NCBI GenBank assembly: GCA_951812925.1
Contig: OX638372.1
Coordinates: forward strand, 86,883,058-86,947,057
Source of the DNA: Calliopum simillimum
Taxonomy: Eukaryota > Arthropoda > Insecta > Diptera > Lauxaniidae
Length of the DNA: 64,000 nt
Direction of reading: 5' to 3'
Below are positions 23,765-35,504 of this stretch, one piece after another. The notes beneath the pieces were generated by a model, which worked only from the letters and a program-made list of their open reading frames with translations, had not been told where the DNA came from and did no database searches. The position numbers and the translations under genes were made by a program. The first letter of the stretch is position 1; every line of letters starts with the position of its first letter.

Positions 23765-23860
23765 TTTTAATTTTATTGAAAAAACGCTTACCGCAGCATT
23801 ACAAATAAGCGCTTTAAAAACTCTTTTTTGGTAAGGCTGCGGTAAGCTTTTGCTCGCTTA
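23765..23860. repeat. Small palindrome (GCTTACCGCAGC)
   Basis: AAACGCTTACCGCAGCATTA at about 23783 is mirrored by GTAAGGCTGCGGTAAGC at about 23831. The arms share GGCTGCRGTAAG with the adjacent tandem units. Confidence 0.6.
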
Positions 23861-24243
23861 TATCCTATGACATGCAATGTTAAAAAGAAAGTATTGTTTT
23901 TACGGAGCGTTAGCGCTCAAAAAATAATGGTTTGTTTTGTTTTTAGTAAAATGGAAACTTCGGTTGGTTCAAAGCCATTGTTTGTTGAAGACGTCGTGAA
24001 GGCAATATATGCAGTGCCATTTTTTTCTAAGTTTTGAAGTTATTTGAATTAACTACAGCAATAAACATTAAATTTAATAAAATATGGTGAAGAAAAGTGA
24101 TAGTAAGTGCTTAATAGTTTAAAAGAAAGACTTGCGTAATAAAATTTTTGTCGGTGAGAAAAACTAATACTTTTGTTTTAAGTTTTAATTAATAAGCTTC
24201 GCACAAACTTTCAAAATATATGCCTTATTAAAATCGTGTATAG

Positions 24244-25141
24244 TAGACCGGGTTGAAATTTAGATTCATCCCGAAACCGGCTCAGAAGTTTGAGGGACTT
24301 TTAAAAACGATATCTGCACTTTTGATTCTTCTGAATGTCTATTTTGGCTAAAAAAACATGCATATGGCAAAAAATACTTAGAACGATTTTTTACTCAAAA
24401 GCAAGGCATCAAACGCAAAAAGTGTATTGGGCAAAAAATGCTTAGAATTGTCCAAAGAATACGTCTGAATTTTTTCAGAATTTTTTGAGATATTTTATAA
24501 TGAAAAAAATAAAAAAAAGAAATTCCAAAAATTCTGAAAAAATGTACACCAATTCTTTGAAGGATTCTAAGCATTTTACGTCACATGATTTTTTTTTGTA
24601 CATGCCTTGGTTTTAAGTAAACCTAGCATTTTGCTGACAAACGTGCGCTTAACAGCTGAAAACTATTTGATAAATTTTTTTAAAAAATAAAAATAAAAAA
24701 AATAAAATAAAAAAAAAAAAAAATTCTGAGAAAATTCACACGTATTTTTTGGACAATTCTAAGCATTTTTTGCCTAATACACTTTTTGCGTTTGATGCCT
24801 TGCTTTTGAGTAAAAAATCGTTTTTTTGACTGCGTAATTAGCAAACACAAAAAAACCGATTTTGGGTTGCAAATATTAAATATATCTCCAAAAAAAATTT
24901 ATAATTTTTAAACGCCAAAATTTTTCCAAGAACATAATCTTTATTTCTAAAGCACTCTTGGGTATCTATTTTCTAGTGAACATGCTTTTTTAGTCAAAAT
25001 TGGCCTCAAAGTGCCCCATTGATTTTTCTCAGAATGAAAAAAAAAAAAAATGTTGCAGATATCGTTTTTAACAGTCCCTCTAACTTGTAAGTCGGTTTCG
25101 GGATGATTTTATTTTTCTTCATACAAAATCGACCCGGTTTA
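24244..25141. mobile_element. Foldback MITE with 8 bp target duplication (hAT-like), 898 bp
   Basis: The ends are TAGACCGGGTTGAA on the left and, in reverse complement, TAAACCGGGTCGAT on the right. GTGTATAG lies immediately outside both ends (24236-24243 and 25142-25149), an exact 8 bp duplication. The arms run deep inward: CATCCCGAAACCGGCT pairs with GTCGGTTTCGGGATGA, then AAACGATATCTGCA with GCAGATATCGTTTTTA, and further inside the TGCTTAGAATTGTCCA/GGACAATTCTAAGCA hairpin shared with other copies. There is no transposase. An 8 bp duplication with ends of YARNG form is typical of hAT, which is an inference. A relative lies at 46468-46939. Confidence 0.88.
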
Positions 25142-26185
25142 GTGTATAGTAAAGAATTTTGAGTTTATTTCATCAATTTCATGTTGCTATTTATTGCGAT
25201 TTTTGAGGACAGCCAACCTCAACAGTTTGGTTCGTTGAACATTATAAAGAAATAAATATTTTTTTGCATGAAAATATCGTGGGAGACAAGGGTTAAATTT
25301 TCAATAAATCTCCTCACCTTATTTTTTTTTAAAACAAAATTTTTAACATTTATATAATATACTAGCTATTATCCGGTGCGTGTTGGTTCACCTTTGACCC
25401 GATGCTTTTTACTGACGTACCAAATCTTATTCATCTGTGTCAAACATAGTAGTTTCAGAGCTATGATGAATTTTTTTCAAGTGGTTGGATATTCGTTCCC
25501 ATGAGGAAATAGTTCCAAATTTTTAACATACACTAGAAATAGTCAAAACAACCTCGGAGCAGAAACTGGTAAATTCAGACGAGAGGGGTGGCACTTCTCT
25601 TATAAGTTAAGTTTTTAAAATGTTACAGTGTAGAGTGTTTCATTTTTGGCCTTACCAGTTGGTAAAGGTGCTACATTATTGTCATACTTTCACGAAGTAA
25701 TGGCGATTTTAAATTTCTGACTAATGGGTAGACGCTACCAATAATATCTCAGATATGACATTTTATTGCTGCACCTCAAATAGTCAGGCTGTTATTAATT
25801 TATGTCTCGTAAATGGATCAACGTCTTTTAATAATATCAATCAAATAAGAATATGGCTGAAAGCCGAATGAAGTTTGCGATTTGATTTCGTGCTGGATCA
25901 ACAAATCCCTTATATTCGCCTTAAACAGAAATTTCTGAAGATTTGTATTTTTCATCCACAACATTGCAAAATCGGGCTACCACGATGAGGAGTTTGTCAA
26001 TAATTGGATTAACTAAATACATATATATTTAAATTGTCAGGGATATTTATCATCAATATCGGCAAACTTGCTGAGATCATTGAGAAAAGGGTTTTTTAGA
26101 TCCAAATGCCTGGCTCAACTTACAGCATCTTCTCACTGTGTTTCTATGACCTTGAACAAAAGCGAGCATTCCTCGGTTCAGTCTT
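25142..26185. other. Non-coding DNA, possible flank of the minisatellite-cored elements
   Basis: ACTAGCTATTATCCGGTGCG at about 25361 may start the repeat block that continues from 26186. No coding sequence was recognised. Confidence 0.35.
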
Positions 26186-27737
26186 TGTTTCTATACCTAA
26201 ATCTCAACCGATTTGCTTGATTTTTTTTTTGTTGGAAAGGTTGTGAGAAGGAACAGTGCATAGGACTACACTTTTTTAAAGTGTGTGGTGCCACGCCCTT
26301 AAATTGAAAAAACGATCTCACGGCTAAGCCGCTGCTTCGATTTTAACGAAATTTGGTATTGAAATAGGATTGGCATCAAGGACCGATAACATGACCATTA
26401 TGTTTTCAGTGGGCGGTGCCACGCCCCTTAAAGGAAAAAACGCACTCACAGCTTAACTACTGCATACGATTTTTATGAAATTTGGTATAGATATAGGGTT
26501 AGCACTCAGGAATGATAGCATGATCGATTTTTATGAATTTTGATATGGGCATAAAATGAACGGGACAGGAAGATATCAAAAACTGATTGCTCTTTAGTAG
26601 CAGAGACACGCCTCATAATGGAAAGCACGATAATGCAACTAAGCTACTGCACCGATGCAGATAACCCGAACCCTAAGGAAGAATATTAAAAGCTTTTTGT
26701 GTTTTATCGACCAAGGAAGGGTATAAAAACTTTTTGCTTTATTTTATGGTCAAATCGAAATGGTCGAATTTCGGCCACAAGGCGAACTCTAGTCTATATA
26801 TAAATAGGCAAACGATATCGATTCAGTCCCTGTTTCTATACCTAAATTTCAACCGATTTGCTTGATGTTGGAAAGGTTGTGGGGAGGAGCAGTGCATAGG
26901 ACTATGGGTGCCACGCCCCTAAATGGAAAAAATGCTCTCACGGCTAAGTCACTACATAGATTTCTACGAAATTTGGTATGGAGATAGGATTAGCACTAAG
27001 AAACGACAACATGATCAAAATGTTCTTGAGTGGGCTGTGCCACGCCTCTTAATGGAAAAAATGCTCTCATTGTATCGATTTCTATGAAATTTGGTGTGGA
27101 GATAGGATTAGCAATAAAGAATGATTTCATGACTATTATGATTTTAAGTGGGCGGTGCCAAGCCCCTAAATGAAAAAAATGCTCTCCCGGCAAAGCCACT
27201 GCATCGATTTCTGTAGAATTTAGTATGGAGATAGGGCTAGCTCGAAAGAACGATAACATAACCAATATGTTCTTAAGTGGGCGGTGCCACACCACTAAAT
27301 GGAAAAAATGCTTTCACGGCTAAACCACTGCATCGATTTCTATGAAAATTAATATGGATTTATATTAATATTGATTTTTTTTTTTAGAATTGGTTATAGA
27401 GCTACGGCCAACAGTAAGGAATGATAATACGACCTTCATGTTTTTAAGTGGACGCTGCCACGCGCTCACGTCATTGTTTTTAATGAATTTTGGTGTGGGG
27501 TAGAATGAGCAGAACGAAAAGATATCAAAAACTTTTTGCTTGAGTAGGAGTAACGCGCAAACACACTATTGTAACTAAGCTGCTGCACCAATTTTTATGA
27601 ATGCTGTTAACGAGAACCCTAAGGAAGAATAGTAGAAGTTTTTTGTGTTTTATCGACCAAGAAAGGTTATAAGTACTTTTTTCTTTATAGGTAAATCGAA
27701 ATGGTCGAATTTCGGCCACAAGGTGAACTCTAGTAAT
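26186..27737. repeat. Two tandem-repeat-cored elements (~120-170 bp units)
   Basis: Two related stretches each start CCTGTTTCTATACCTAAAT (about 26200 and 26826) and each end AATGGTCGAATTTCGGCCAC followed by GAACTCTAGT (about 26770 and 27710). Inside, units of the form GTGGGCGGTGCCACGCCCC, AATGCTCTCACGGCTAAGCC, ACTGCATCGATTT and GAAATTTGGTATGGAGATAG repeat at irregular spacing (starts near 27030, 27149, 27277 and 27448). Central tandem repeats flanked by fixed ends are known from Helentron-derived elements such as DINE-TR1. I infer a similar origin. Frames within the array are not genes. Confidence 0.7.
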
Positions 27738-29728
27738 TGTTATTGAGCTTTGCGTTTTGATAGGTGGCTGAGGGTCAGAGAAGATAGCCACCTCTTAAAA
27801 CACGCTAAACAAAAACATTGAGAAAAATAAGAATATGGAGGTTTTGAAATTTGAATCGAGCATACCATCTTACAATTGAGTTTTTTCGGGAATCCACACA
27901 ATAAATTTTTTACTCAAAATTGAGAGTGGGACATACTTATTATATAACCACACATACTAAATAAAATGATCTGCTCTTAAGGAATTTTGGTGGAGCTTTG
28001 ATCAACACTAGGATGCATACAGAGCAAGAGGGAAGCGTAATGGCTAAAAACAGAATTACTTTGGTTTTTCGAGGGTAGAGCTTCAGTTTCGATAGTTGTC
28101 TATCTGGTTACTCAACCAATTCAATTTAGCTCATTAGGACTATCTTAGTTACATTCAACTATACCCCACTATTATCATTGAATTGTTTCTTGGTCTATAT
28201 GCCATATGGCAACGTCTTGTAGAAACCACATTTCATTCGCATCGACATCTTGCAGTTTAGGGACAAAAAGCTGGATTATCAACTCCACTATTGCCTGTTA
28301 TTGCCTGACCGACCGCATGTTCAAAGACGAATAGCGAATGAGTCCCTCCGCCACGAAGTCCACACAAAACATATCACGTCGAGGATGCTTATTTGTTTCT
28401 CAACATTAACTCAAACTTGAGGATCGCACAAAATACTTAGCTTTAACTCTAAATAATCATCTAGAAAATTTTACACAAACTATTTAAAATTTTCTCAAAA
28501 TATGTCTTACACGCGTCGGTGGCACTCTCATTCCGAAGTAACTGTTACGCAGATTCTGTGTGAAATTTTTGCACAGCATTGTGTGGATCCTTTTTACACA
28601 GCTTGTGTCAAATTTCACACAGTTTTTTTTTTTTGAAGTACTGAACGTGATGAATTAAGTGTTAAAAAACCGGGCCCCACTAAGTCTAACCAATAATATT
28701 CTGACTACAGCTCTGTCGGAATCGGTTTTACCTATTTCCGTTTTACACTTCAGACCTCAAGCCAAGTTTATATTTGTTAAAACCAATTCAATATTGTAGC
28801 TGGCCACTGCAGACTTATTGTTGCTATTGCTGTTGTTGTTGTGCTACCAATTTCGCTGTACGCTATTGTTCTGTTTTTGGTTGTTAGAACACCATTTTTA
28901 TTTTAGCCTTCTCCTCTCGTTCGTTGCTTTATATTGCCAACAAATATAGGTTTCGTTACCTTCTTTTGATTTTTGCCAGAACTAATTGTTTAAGTTGAAA
29001 ATAAAGAAAATGAACAGCAACAACAACAAAAATCTATACCAAAATGTGTTAGTGCTGGTTTGGCCGTTCTAAGAGAAGGGAAAGAAGGAAGGTCGATAGT
29101 GCATATTAGCTACGCGCTGTTGTCTTCTTTGACGGTTGGCCACCTCATTCGTGTTTGGAATGCATAAACGTTTCTCGTATTCGTTAGCCAAGTGCGCTAA
29201 TTATGGCAAATTAAAACTGTTAATAACAACTAAACAGTGCCATTGAGTGAGCAAGCAGCAGAAGCAGCCACTAAACAGGCCAAAGGGGTGAAAAATTTCT
29301 ATGTTCCATTTAATTGAGTTTTGATTGAATTGGATGATGGCCAAAATAATTAAAAAAAAAAACAAAAACAGAAGAGATTTTTACAACCATAATATTTTTG
29401 TTTTTATTTAATTTAAATTAACCTTATTGGGTTAGTAACGCTTAATTCTTAATGATATTAAACGTTATGAAGTAAGAGTTAATTTGATTTAAACTTGAAT
29501 TACTCAGAGGTCATTGCATTGCGCAAGATGTAAAGAGCGATGAAATTCAAAGAACATTCAAAGAAAACTTTATTTAGTCATGCCAATGTCTATTCATATT
29601 ATGCTAGAATTCCGGCAGTATCCGTCGGCTCTGATAATTTCGAGAGTCAAGAAGCTTGAAAGATATCTATGTTGTTACACAAATCCAAAAATAATCATAT
29701 TACTTTCTTGCATAGTAAGGCATAACCA
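27738..29728. other. Non-coding DNA with CAA/TTG tracts and a short hairpin
   Basis: A hairpin with CTGTGTGAAATTT at about 28556 and AAATTTCACACAG at about 28609 encloses two further GTGTG/CACAG motifs. TTGTTGTTG tracts lie at ~28830 and AACAACAACAA at ~29020. No exon could be supported. Confidence 0.5.
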
Positions 29729-29730
29729 CG

Positions 29731-30165
29731 CCAGTCTTCTGGTGATTCTAAAAAAAGCCTTTAACAGGATTTTGTTCAAATGGTTTTGCAATGGACTTGT
29801 CACACGTTATTTCTTACGAATAAATCTGTGGCAGGAGGGAAAACTGCATAAGTCGATGTTCGATAAAATAGCAAAGCAACATAAATTCTATATAAAAAAA
29901 CAAAATTTAAACTGCTTTCTAATCAAAAATCGACTTATGCAGTTTTTCCTTCCTGCCACAGAAATAAAGATAATTCCTGGTTCCAACTAAAAAAAAATTT
30001 ACTTGGAACTATTTAACATGGAAATCATTCTCAAGCTGAGCATTCACATAGTGTTCTCAGGATTTTGAAATTTTCTGTTGAAAACGTGTTCAAGTACGAT
30101 GTTGATCAAAATCCCGTAAAAAAAATTAGTGAACACAAAACTTTTTTTTAATCACCAGAAGACTG
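29731..30165. repeat. Foldback element
   Basis: Outer arms: CCAGTCTTCTGGTGATT at 29731 pairs with AATCACCAGAAGACTG ending at ~30165. Inner arms: TCTGTGGCAGGAGGGAAAAC at 29825 continues through ATAAGTCGAT and pairs with the segment at 29929-29961. The 136-codon frame at 29580-29990 crosses this palindrome and resembles nothing known to me, so I treat it as non-genic. Confidence 0.7.
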
Positions 30166-30370
30166 ACGTTCTTTATGAATTTCTGCTTAAAGTGTAGAAA
30201 GTAATTCATACAAGACTACGGGGTTACTTACCCATCAATTTCCTTTAAGACGCTACTGCTACAGTTACACTGTGCAACACGAAATTTTGATTCGGATATT
30301 GATAAGTTATTTTGGTTTATTTGCCGTTGGTGAATCCGAATCTGACAATCATTCTTTTCTATTAGGTCTG

Positions 30371-31026
30371 TTTTTATACCCTACACCCAGGGTATATTCA
30401 CTTTGTCCTTCCGTTTGTAACGCAGAGAAGGAGGCGTGGCGGATATGGAAAAGTATATATCTTCTTGATCAGCGTCATCTCCTGAGTCGATATAGCCATG
30501 TCCGTCTGTCTGGCTGGCTAGCTGGCTGGGTGGCTGGCTGGCTGGCTGGGTGGCTGGCTGGCTGGCTGGGTGGCTGGCTGGGTAACGGCTTTGTGCGGAA
30601 ATACATTTTTTGGGAAAACTGAGCAAGATAATTCAATGTAATTTGGTACACTGCCTCCACCGTCAAAGTAAGAATGAGCAAAATCGGTCAACGGACACGC
30701 CTACCGCCCATACAAAAAATATATTCAAAATGCAACTGTAGGAGTAGTTTTTACGCCAATGTAACCGAAATGCACAAAAAGTCAGACAAGGGGGCGTGGC
30801 ACCTCCCATATATGCAAAAGTTGCGAAACGCTATACTGAAAACGTTTCTTGAGATAATCCAACACAATTTCCCTCAGACACTAAGAAATATAAATGCAAG
30901 CTCTGAGCAAAAACTGGGTGAACTCAGACAAGAAGGCGTGGCACCTCCCATATAAGCAAAATTTTAAAAATATTGCAGTGTATGGTATTTATTTTTTCGC
31001 CAGGCCAAAAGTTACCCCTTACTAGT
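30371..31026 (-). mobile_element. INE-1/DINE-1-like element, copy C
   Basis: In this orientation the plus strand reads TTTTTATACCCTACACCCAG, then GTATATTCACTTTGTCCTTC, TCCTGAGTCGATATAGCCAT, GTCCGTCTGTCTGGC and a TGGC microsatellite, ending TTACCCCTTACTAGT. This is the short form, with only two internal units. The terminal ATACCCTACACCCAGGGTAT folds into a 7 bp stem, a feature shared by all copies. Confidence 0.8.
30510..30581. repeat. (TGGC)n microsatellite inside copy C
   Basis: TGGCTGGC runs are interrupted by TGGG and TAGC variants. A matching CAGC array sits at the same place in the copy at 58150-58979 and short ones in the other copies, so it is a built-in part of the element. Confidence 0.9.
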
Positions 31027-31139
31027 TCGAGTTATACTTGCTATAAAGTGCAGAAAACGCTTTATTCAGGCATATGGAGCTCATCCAGGCAGAAGTGCTT
31101 TTGACTAAATTAAAATTTTTTTTTCTTTGTTTTTGCGGA

Positions 31140-31760
31140 GCGAAGAAGCATTTGCGCTTTTAGGCCCGATCGTCACCATTGCCCGTCGTGTCGGACTCTC
31201 CTAAACATAATACCGATTATAACACATCCTCTTCATCGAGAATACTAAACCCCCTGGGAAACCGTTTTTGGTATTGCACCAGAGGGATTCCTTTTAAGGC
31301 ATTCAATGCCATCTCTTCATTTGCTGAACTTTACCTTAAGAGGGGCTGAGAAGTGCTTCAGCAGTCATTGCCAACATCTTTATTTTGTTTTTTAGTAAAG
31401 GAAGGAAACCGGGAGGGGAGAAACCGCTTCAGAACTTGGGCTTTAGCCGAGGAAGAACGAGGTCCTAACGACTCCGATCTCTGCCAGAACAAATGTTTTC
31501 CTGTTCGGGAACCCTCTTGGCCTAGTATCGAGACCTCTACGCGCCGCCAGCGTCCGACGCTTTCATTTTGCCATCTTTCTTGCCAGCTTTATAAGGTGTG
31601 AGCCCCGACATCTTGGACAGTCCACTGGTTTACCAGTTGGTTTTTCTGCGTTCACAGTCTTTGACGTTCCAGGACCGGCAAGTCTATTGGTATAGTTCCG
31701 CTGATTACCAACACCACAGCCTGTGATACAGTGCGGTACGACGACACTACGCCAATGGCA
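31140..31760 (-). pseudogene. LINE ORF2 C-terminal remnant (post-RT region)
   Basis: This is a GC-rich block. On minus, near 31700-31745, YRTVSQAVVLVISGTIPIDL followed by LERQR resembles the conserved segment after the RT domain in R1/I-type LINEs (Y-R-T-V-S ... G..P..L...E). Stops and shifts follow towards 31400. It is probably from the same broad clade as the fragments at 20.5 and 51.2 kb. The plus-strand frame at 31353-31601 is a shadow. Confidence 0.6.
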
Positions 31761-31992
31761 TCAATGCTTAGCCTTAGTCTTTTTAACTTTGTCAACAAGT
31801 AACGATAGAAAAATACTGTTTTTACTTTCAATTATAAACTTGTTAGACTTCTACACCTCGATCTATATGTTGAAGAAGAATAAAATTTGTATGTTAAGCA
31901 AATATATGTTCAAACATGATATTTTTTCTAGAATTATAAAGTAAAAGAGGTTACATATTGTTCTCATATTTACCTTACTGTAAACTTCGAAC

Positions 31993-32112
31993 AAAAAAAA
32001 AACGAACTGACCGCGCTAGAAATCGAACCGGGGTCTTTCCTTGTGATGAAAACATATAATTTTTAGTTACAATTACAAACGTTTTACCCCTCTGCACCAC
32101 TGACCTACAGTA
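31993..32112 (-). ncRNA. tRNA-like element with T-run terminator
   Basis: On minus it reads CTGTAGGTCAGTGGTGCAGA (A-box-like), about 45 bases of AT-rich DNA, CCCCGGTTCGATTTC (B-box-like), GCGCGGTCAG, and a run of ten T at 32002-31993. It shares order and 3' motif with 23659-23759. The spacing between boxes is too long for an intronless tRNA, and I could not pair an acceptor stem. It is most likely a tRNA-derived element. Confidence 0.5.
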
Positions 32113-33640
32113 TTAAGTTTGTATATTAAGAAATGTCTTTCCAAACATAAATATTTTTACTAGAAAAGTAAAATAAAAATTGTTATATATTTTTCTGGCG
32201 GAAAGCATAATTTACTCTACGTATAGGAAAATGTAGGCAATTTAAAGTAAATATTACTTTACTTTATTAATGTTTGAAATATAGTGTTAATTACTTGAAT
32301 TTGATCATTACTCCAGTGGAGTAAAAATTATTCTATATAAGACTCATGGTAAAATACACTGCGCTTGAAGCGGAAATGTTTCGTTTTTCTAACATTGTTG
32401 TATGTATGACGGGCAGTACAACCAACACTTTTAGAGTTGTGATTCGTCTTCAGTCGATGGAGATAATTCATTTTGGACCTTTGTCAATCTTAGAAGTTAC
32501 ATTCAAGTATTTATATATATGTATTAATACTATTCCACATCTGGAATGTTGTTCTTACTTGCTGTCAAAATTCAATCGGTTAATTAAATTTTACCTACTG
32601 GCGTCTACTACTAATTTGACAGCTTTGATTTATGGCTGACAAGTCGCAGTTTTTAATACGCCTTACTGTTACTTATCAAATGTTGATCACAAAAGCGAGC
32701 CCGTTTTAATAACCATGTAACATCAGCAACGAATTTTCTAAGGTCAAAGTTTTTATTCAAAATTTGGTTGTTAACCATCAAATTTTTTAAAGTCACCTTT
32801 GATTGTGGCATATATTTTTACCCCCTGGGTATGAAGCATCAAGTGGCTGTAGCAAATTTTAACATAAGGAATGATGTTTTTCTTTTGTTGCTTTTACATA
32901 GTAGATACCTTAAAGCACATACGTTCAAGTACAAAACTCACTGCCCAAGTGTTAACACTTTTAAAGGCGTAATTTTAGTATTTTTATTCAAAATTCAATA
33001 GCAATTATGTGGGCTATGGCGTCACATCTGAATTTGTATACGAGTATTTTTCATATGAACATTTTTCTAAAATGACTTTAAAAATTTAAACACGAACTAA
33101 AATGTTGAGGGCAAATTGCAATAAGATTTCTAAACTAAATTTTTTGTGTTATTACGAAATTTGGTTTGTTAATAAATAGATTCAGACCATGACGTTTTTT
33201 TTTTTGTGCTTATATGTTTTAACTCTGGTTTTTGAGATATTCAAGCTTAAATATTGAATACATGCATGTTTCATCCATACATAATGAATATCTCATATGA
33301 AAAATACATCTTTTTTTTCTAAAATAATAAGATTTATCTTTAAAATAGCGAAAAAATTAGCAAATTATCGCAATATTTGCAGAAGTTAGAGCCATTTAAA
33401 AAGAATTTCCTATTTAATCACGTTCAACATGTCGTATGATTAACATTTGACTAACATGGAAAAATAAACTTTCCTATTAATTTTTTACTGCATTTTTTGC
33501 TGTCGTCAACATTCAACACGTTAGAAAAATTTAAAAATATTTTATGCAACGAAAGAGTTTGATCAAAGAAGTTGTTGAATTATTGTTGAAACGCGTTTTT
33601 TGGGTTTTCAAACCTGAATACCTCGAAAACAGTTTCTTTG
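32113..33640. other. AT-rich DNA, no gene recognised
   Basis: The frames at 32346-32639 and 32768-33001 on plus have no visible family and no splice context. Near 33200-33300, TTTTTGAGATATTCAAGCTT and ATGAATATCTCATATGAAAA suggest a weak inverted pair. Confidence 0.4.
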
Positions 33641-33679
33641 AATTGTGTTGCCAGTCATGGCCTATTAATGTCAGAACAA

Positions 33680-34010
33680 AAATGTTTTCGATTCAAGCAC
33701 AGCGCAGGATAAAGTAGGAGTCAACAAGTTGATATGTAGAATAATCTGCTTGTAAGAAACGTTAGCAAATTTGAATTTGGTCAAAGAACAAATTGAGATA
33801 ACTATATCTCATATTTTTATTAAGTGTATATAAAATGTGCTCCGTATTGCGATTCGAGAACAGCGCAGGTTACAGTGGAGTACATTTAACTTTGGTCCAG
33901 TTTTAAAATGCAGAAACAATACTTATTTGATTTTAAGAAACGTCATGAAATTTGACGAATCTTTGAAAAAAAAATTTCTTCAAGCTTGAAACATATTTGA
34001 CATTTGCCAA
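33680..34010. repeat. Tandem duplication, ~161 bp unit
   Basis: CGATTC.AG.ACAGCGCAGG occurs at about 33690 and 33851. Each copy is followed ~90-120 bp later by AAGAAACGT.......AAATTTGA. Confidence 0.55.
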
Positions 34011-34124
34011 AGGATAACCCCATAAATTATATATATTTTTTTTTTTTAATATTTTAAAAAACCTTCTCGAAGATTCACGAAATTATTTTTCCAGATTTTT
34101 TTTTTAAGCAAATATTAATTAACT

Positions 34125-34200
34125 TCCCAGTGTACCAGACGGTTAATATCTCCGCTTTTTCATCCGTTACGGATCAGTAACGGATCCGTAACGGGCATAA
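34125..34200 (-). repeat. Copy of the repeat at 868-945
   Basis: CCCAGTGTACCAGACGGTTA, ATATCTCCGCTTTTTC and CAGTAACGGATCCGTAACGG are the reverse complement of 868-945 with few changes. CCGTTACGGATCAGTAACGG is also internally repetitive. Confidence 0.65.
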
Positions 34201-34439
34201 TTTAAACTTTCTCGATGATTCGCGCAATAGCTTCGCAAACCTTCCCGTACAGAGGAATTTCAATCGATTTTGCAGTAGCTACGTTACGTAGAGTTCGTTT
34301 TTTGCTACAAACGTAGTATGCGCTTTGTACTGTACGAACTTTTCATCGTATTTCGTAGTTAATTTTGTTTACTTTTATGCCCTTTATACGTTATTTGTTT
34401 ACTTGTCTATAACTACTTACATGGATCTTGCAAGAGATG

Positions 34440-34560
34440 ATACGCTAAGACTCTCTTTGTAAGATGGCGTTGATGTACATTTACTGAGCTTAGTTCAATT
34501 TACACTAGATAGCGCTGATTACAAAAAATTGCATTGAATATATAGATTTACTTTTTATCT
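34440..34560. repeat. Copy of the repeat at 12.7-12.8 kb
   Basis: GCTTAGTTCAATTTACACTA, then GATAGCGCTGAT and TTGCATTGAAT, match about 12764-12815 in direct orientation. Confidence 0.5.
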
Positions 34561-35504
34561 TTATTTTACATTTATGTCTGTCATAAGATATCGTTAGCTC
34601 TATGCAAATTTGTTTAATGTTGCAATCATGTCTAAAGGCACATTTAACCCATTTTCACATATTTGTCCTCATTACTCTTTATAGTTTCTAATAAAATTTT
34701 GTGTTGTTTCTGTTCCAAATTCTTTAAAAATAAACTATAAAAAAAATATCTATTTTCATTTTTATGCATATCATAACTGCCGCATCTGCTGATGCTGCAA
34801 TATTTTTGCTGGAGTTTTTCTTTTTTTTTTTCAAATGCAACTCAGGCATGTAAACATAATTTGACAGTTGACTGGCGCATAGCTATGGCGCCGCTTCCGG
34901 TTTGTTTATTCACCCGAAATTGCAATATCGAATCGTTGCAAATTCGTTTTTTATGGGCCAATAAACTGCAATTTTTATGATAAATTTTCTTTTTCTCTAC
35001 TTTTTTTGTCTTTTATAATGAGCTAAAATGCTTGATGGCATCATATATCTAATTAGTAGCTGATAGCAATTCAAAATCGTTATGTGCAATGTAAAATTTC
35101 CAAGTGGAATTAAAAATGCACAATAATGAAAGTACAGAATGATTTGATGCGCCGAGTAAATATGTAAGTACATTTATCATGGAGTGATTTTTCAGATTTG
35201 CTTGCATTCAGTGTCACAGATGTCATGCTAAAATTACATTCTTAGACACCTTATGTTTGCATAATTTACACAGAAGTTGTTGAATAGAGCTCATAAGAAC
35301 ATTACCAAAATATTATTTCGATCCATCAATTCATTCTTTGTTTATAAGCCATTCAAAAAATTATCTCGAAAGAAGTGAGGGACTAAAAATTACTTAAAAA
35401 TAACAGCCGATTGCGAAATAAAAACTTGCTACTGAACTTTGAATTTATACATGTTATTTTTTTTCCCTTACTTTTTTTCAGTCCCAGATTGGAAAAGACA
35501 TTGA
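34561..35504. other. AT-rich DNA, no feature recognised
   Basis: The frame at 34792-34980 lacks any recognisable motif. Confidence 0.4.

Noticed and set aside
29580..29990. Open frame of 136 codons on plus
   Set aside because: It crosses foldback arms, has no recognisable motif, and its apparent composition follows the repeat. Not called as a gene.
30272..30681. Frames with Trp-Leu-Ala-Gly or Pro-Ser-Gln repeats
   Set aside because: These are translations of the TGGC microsatellite in an INE-1-like element. The same happens at 58635-58969.
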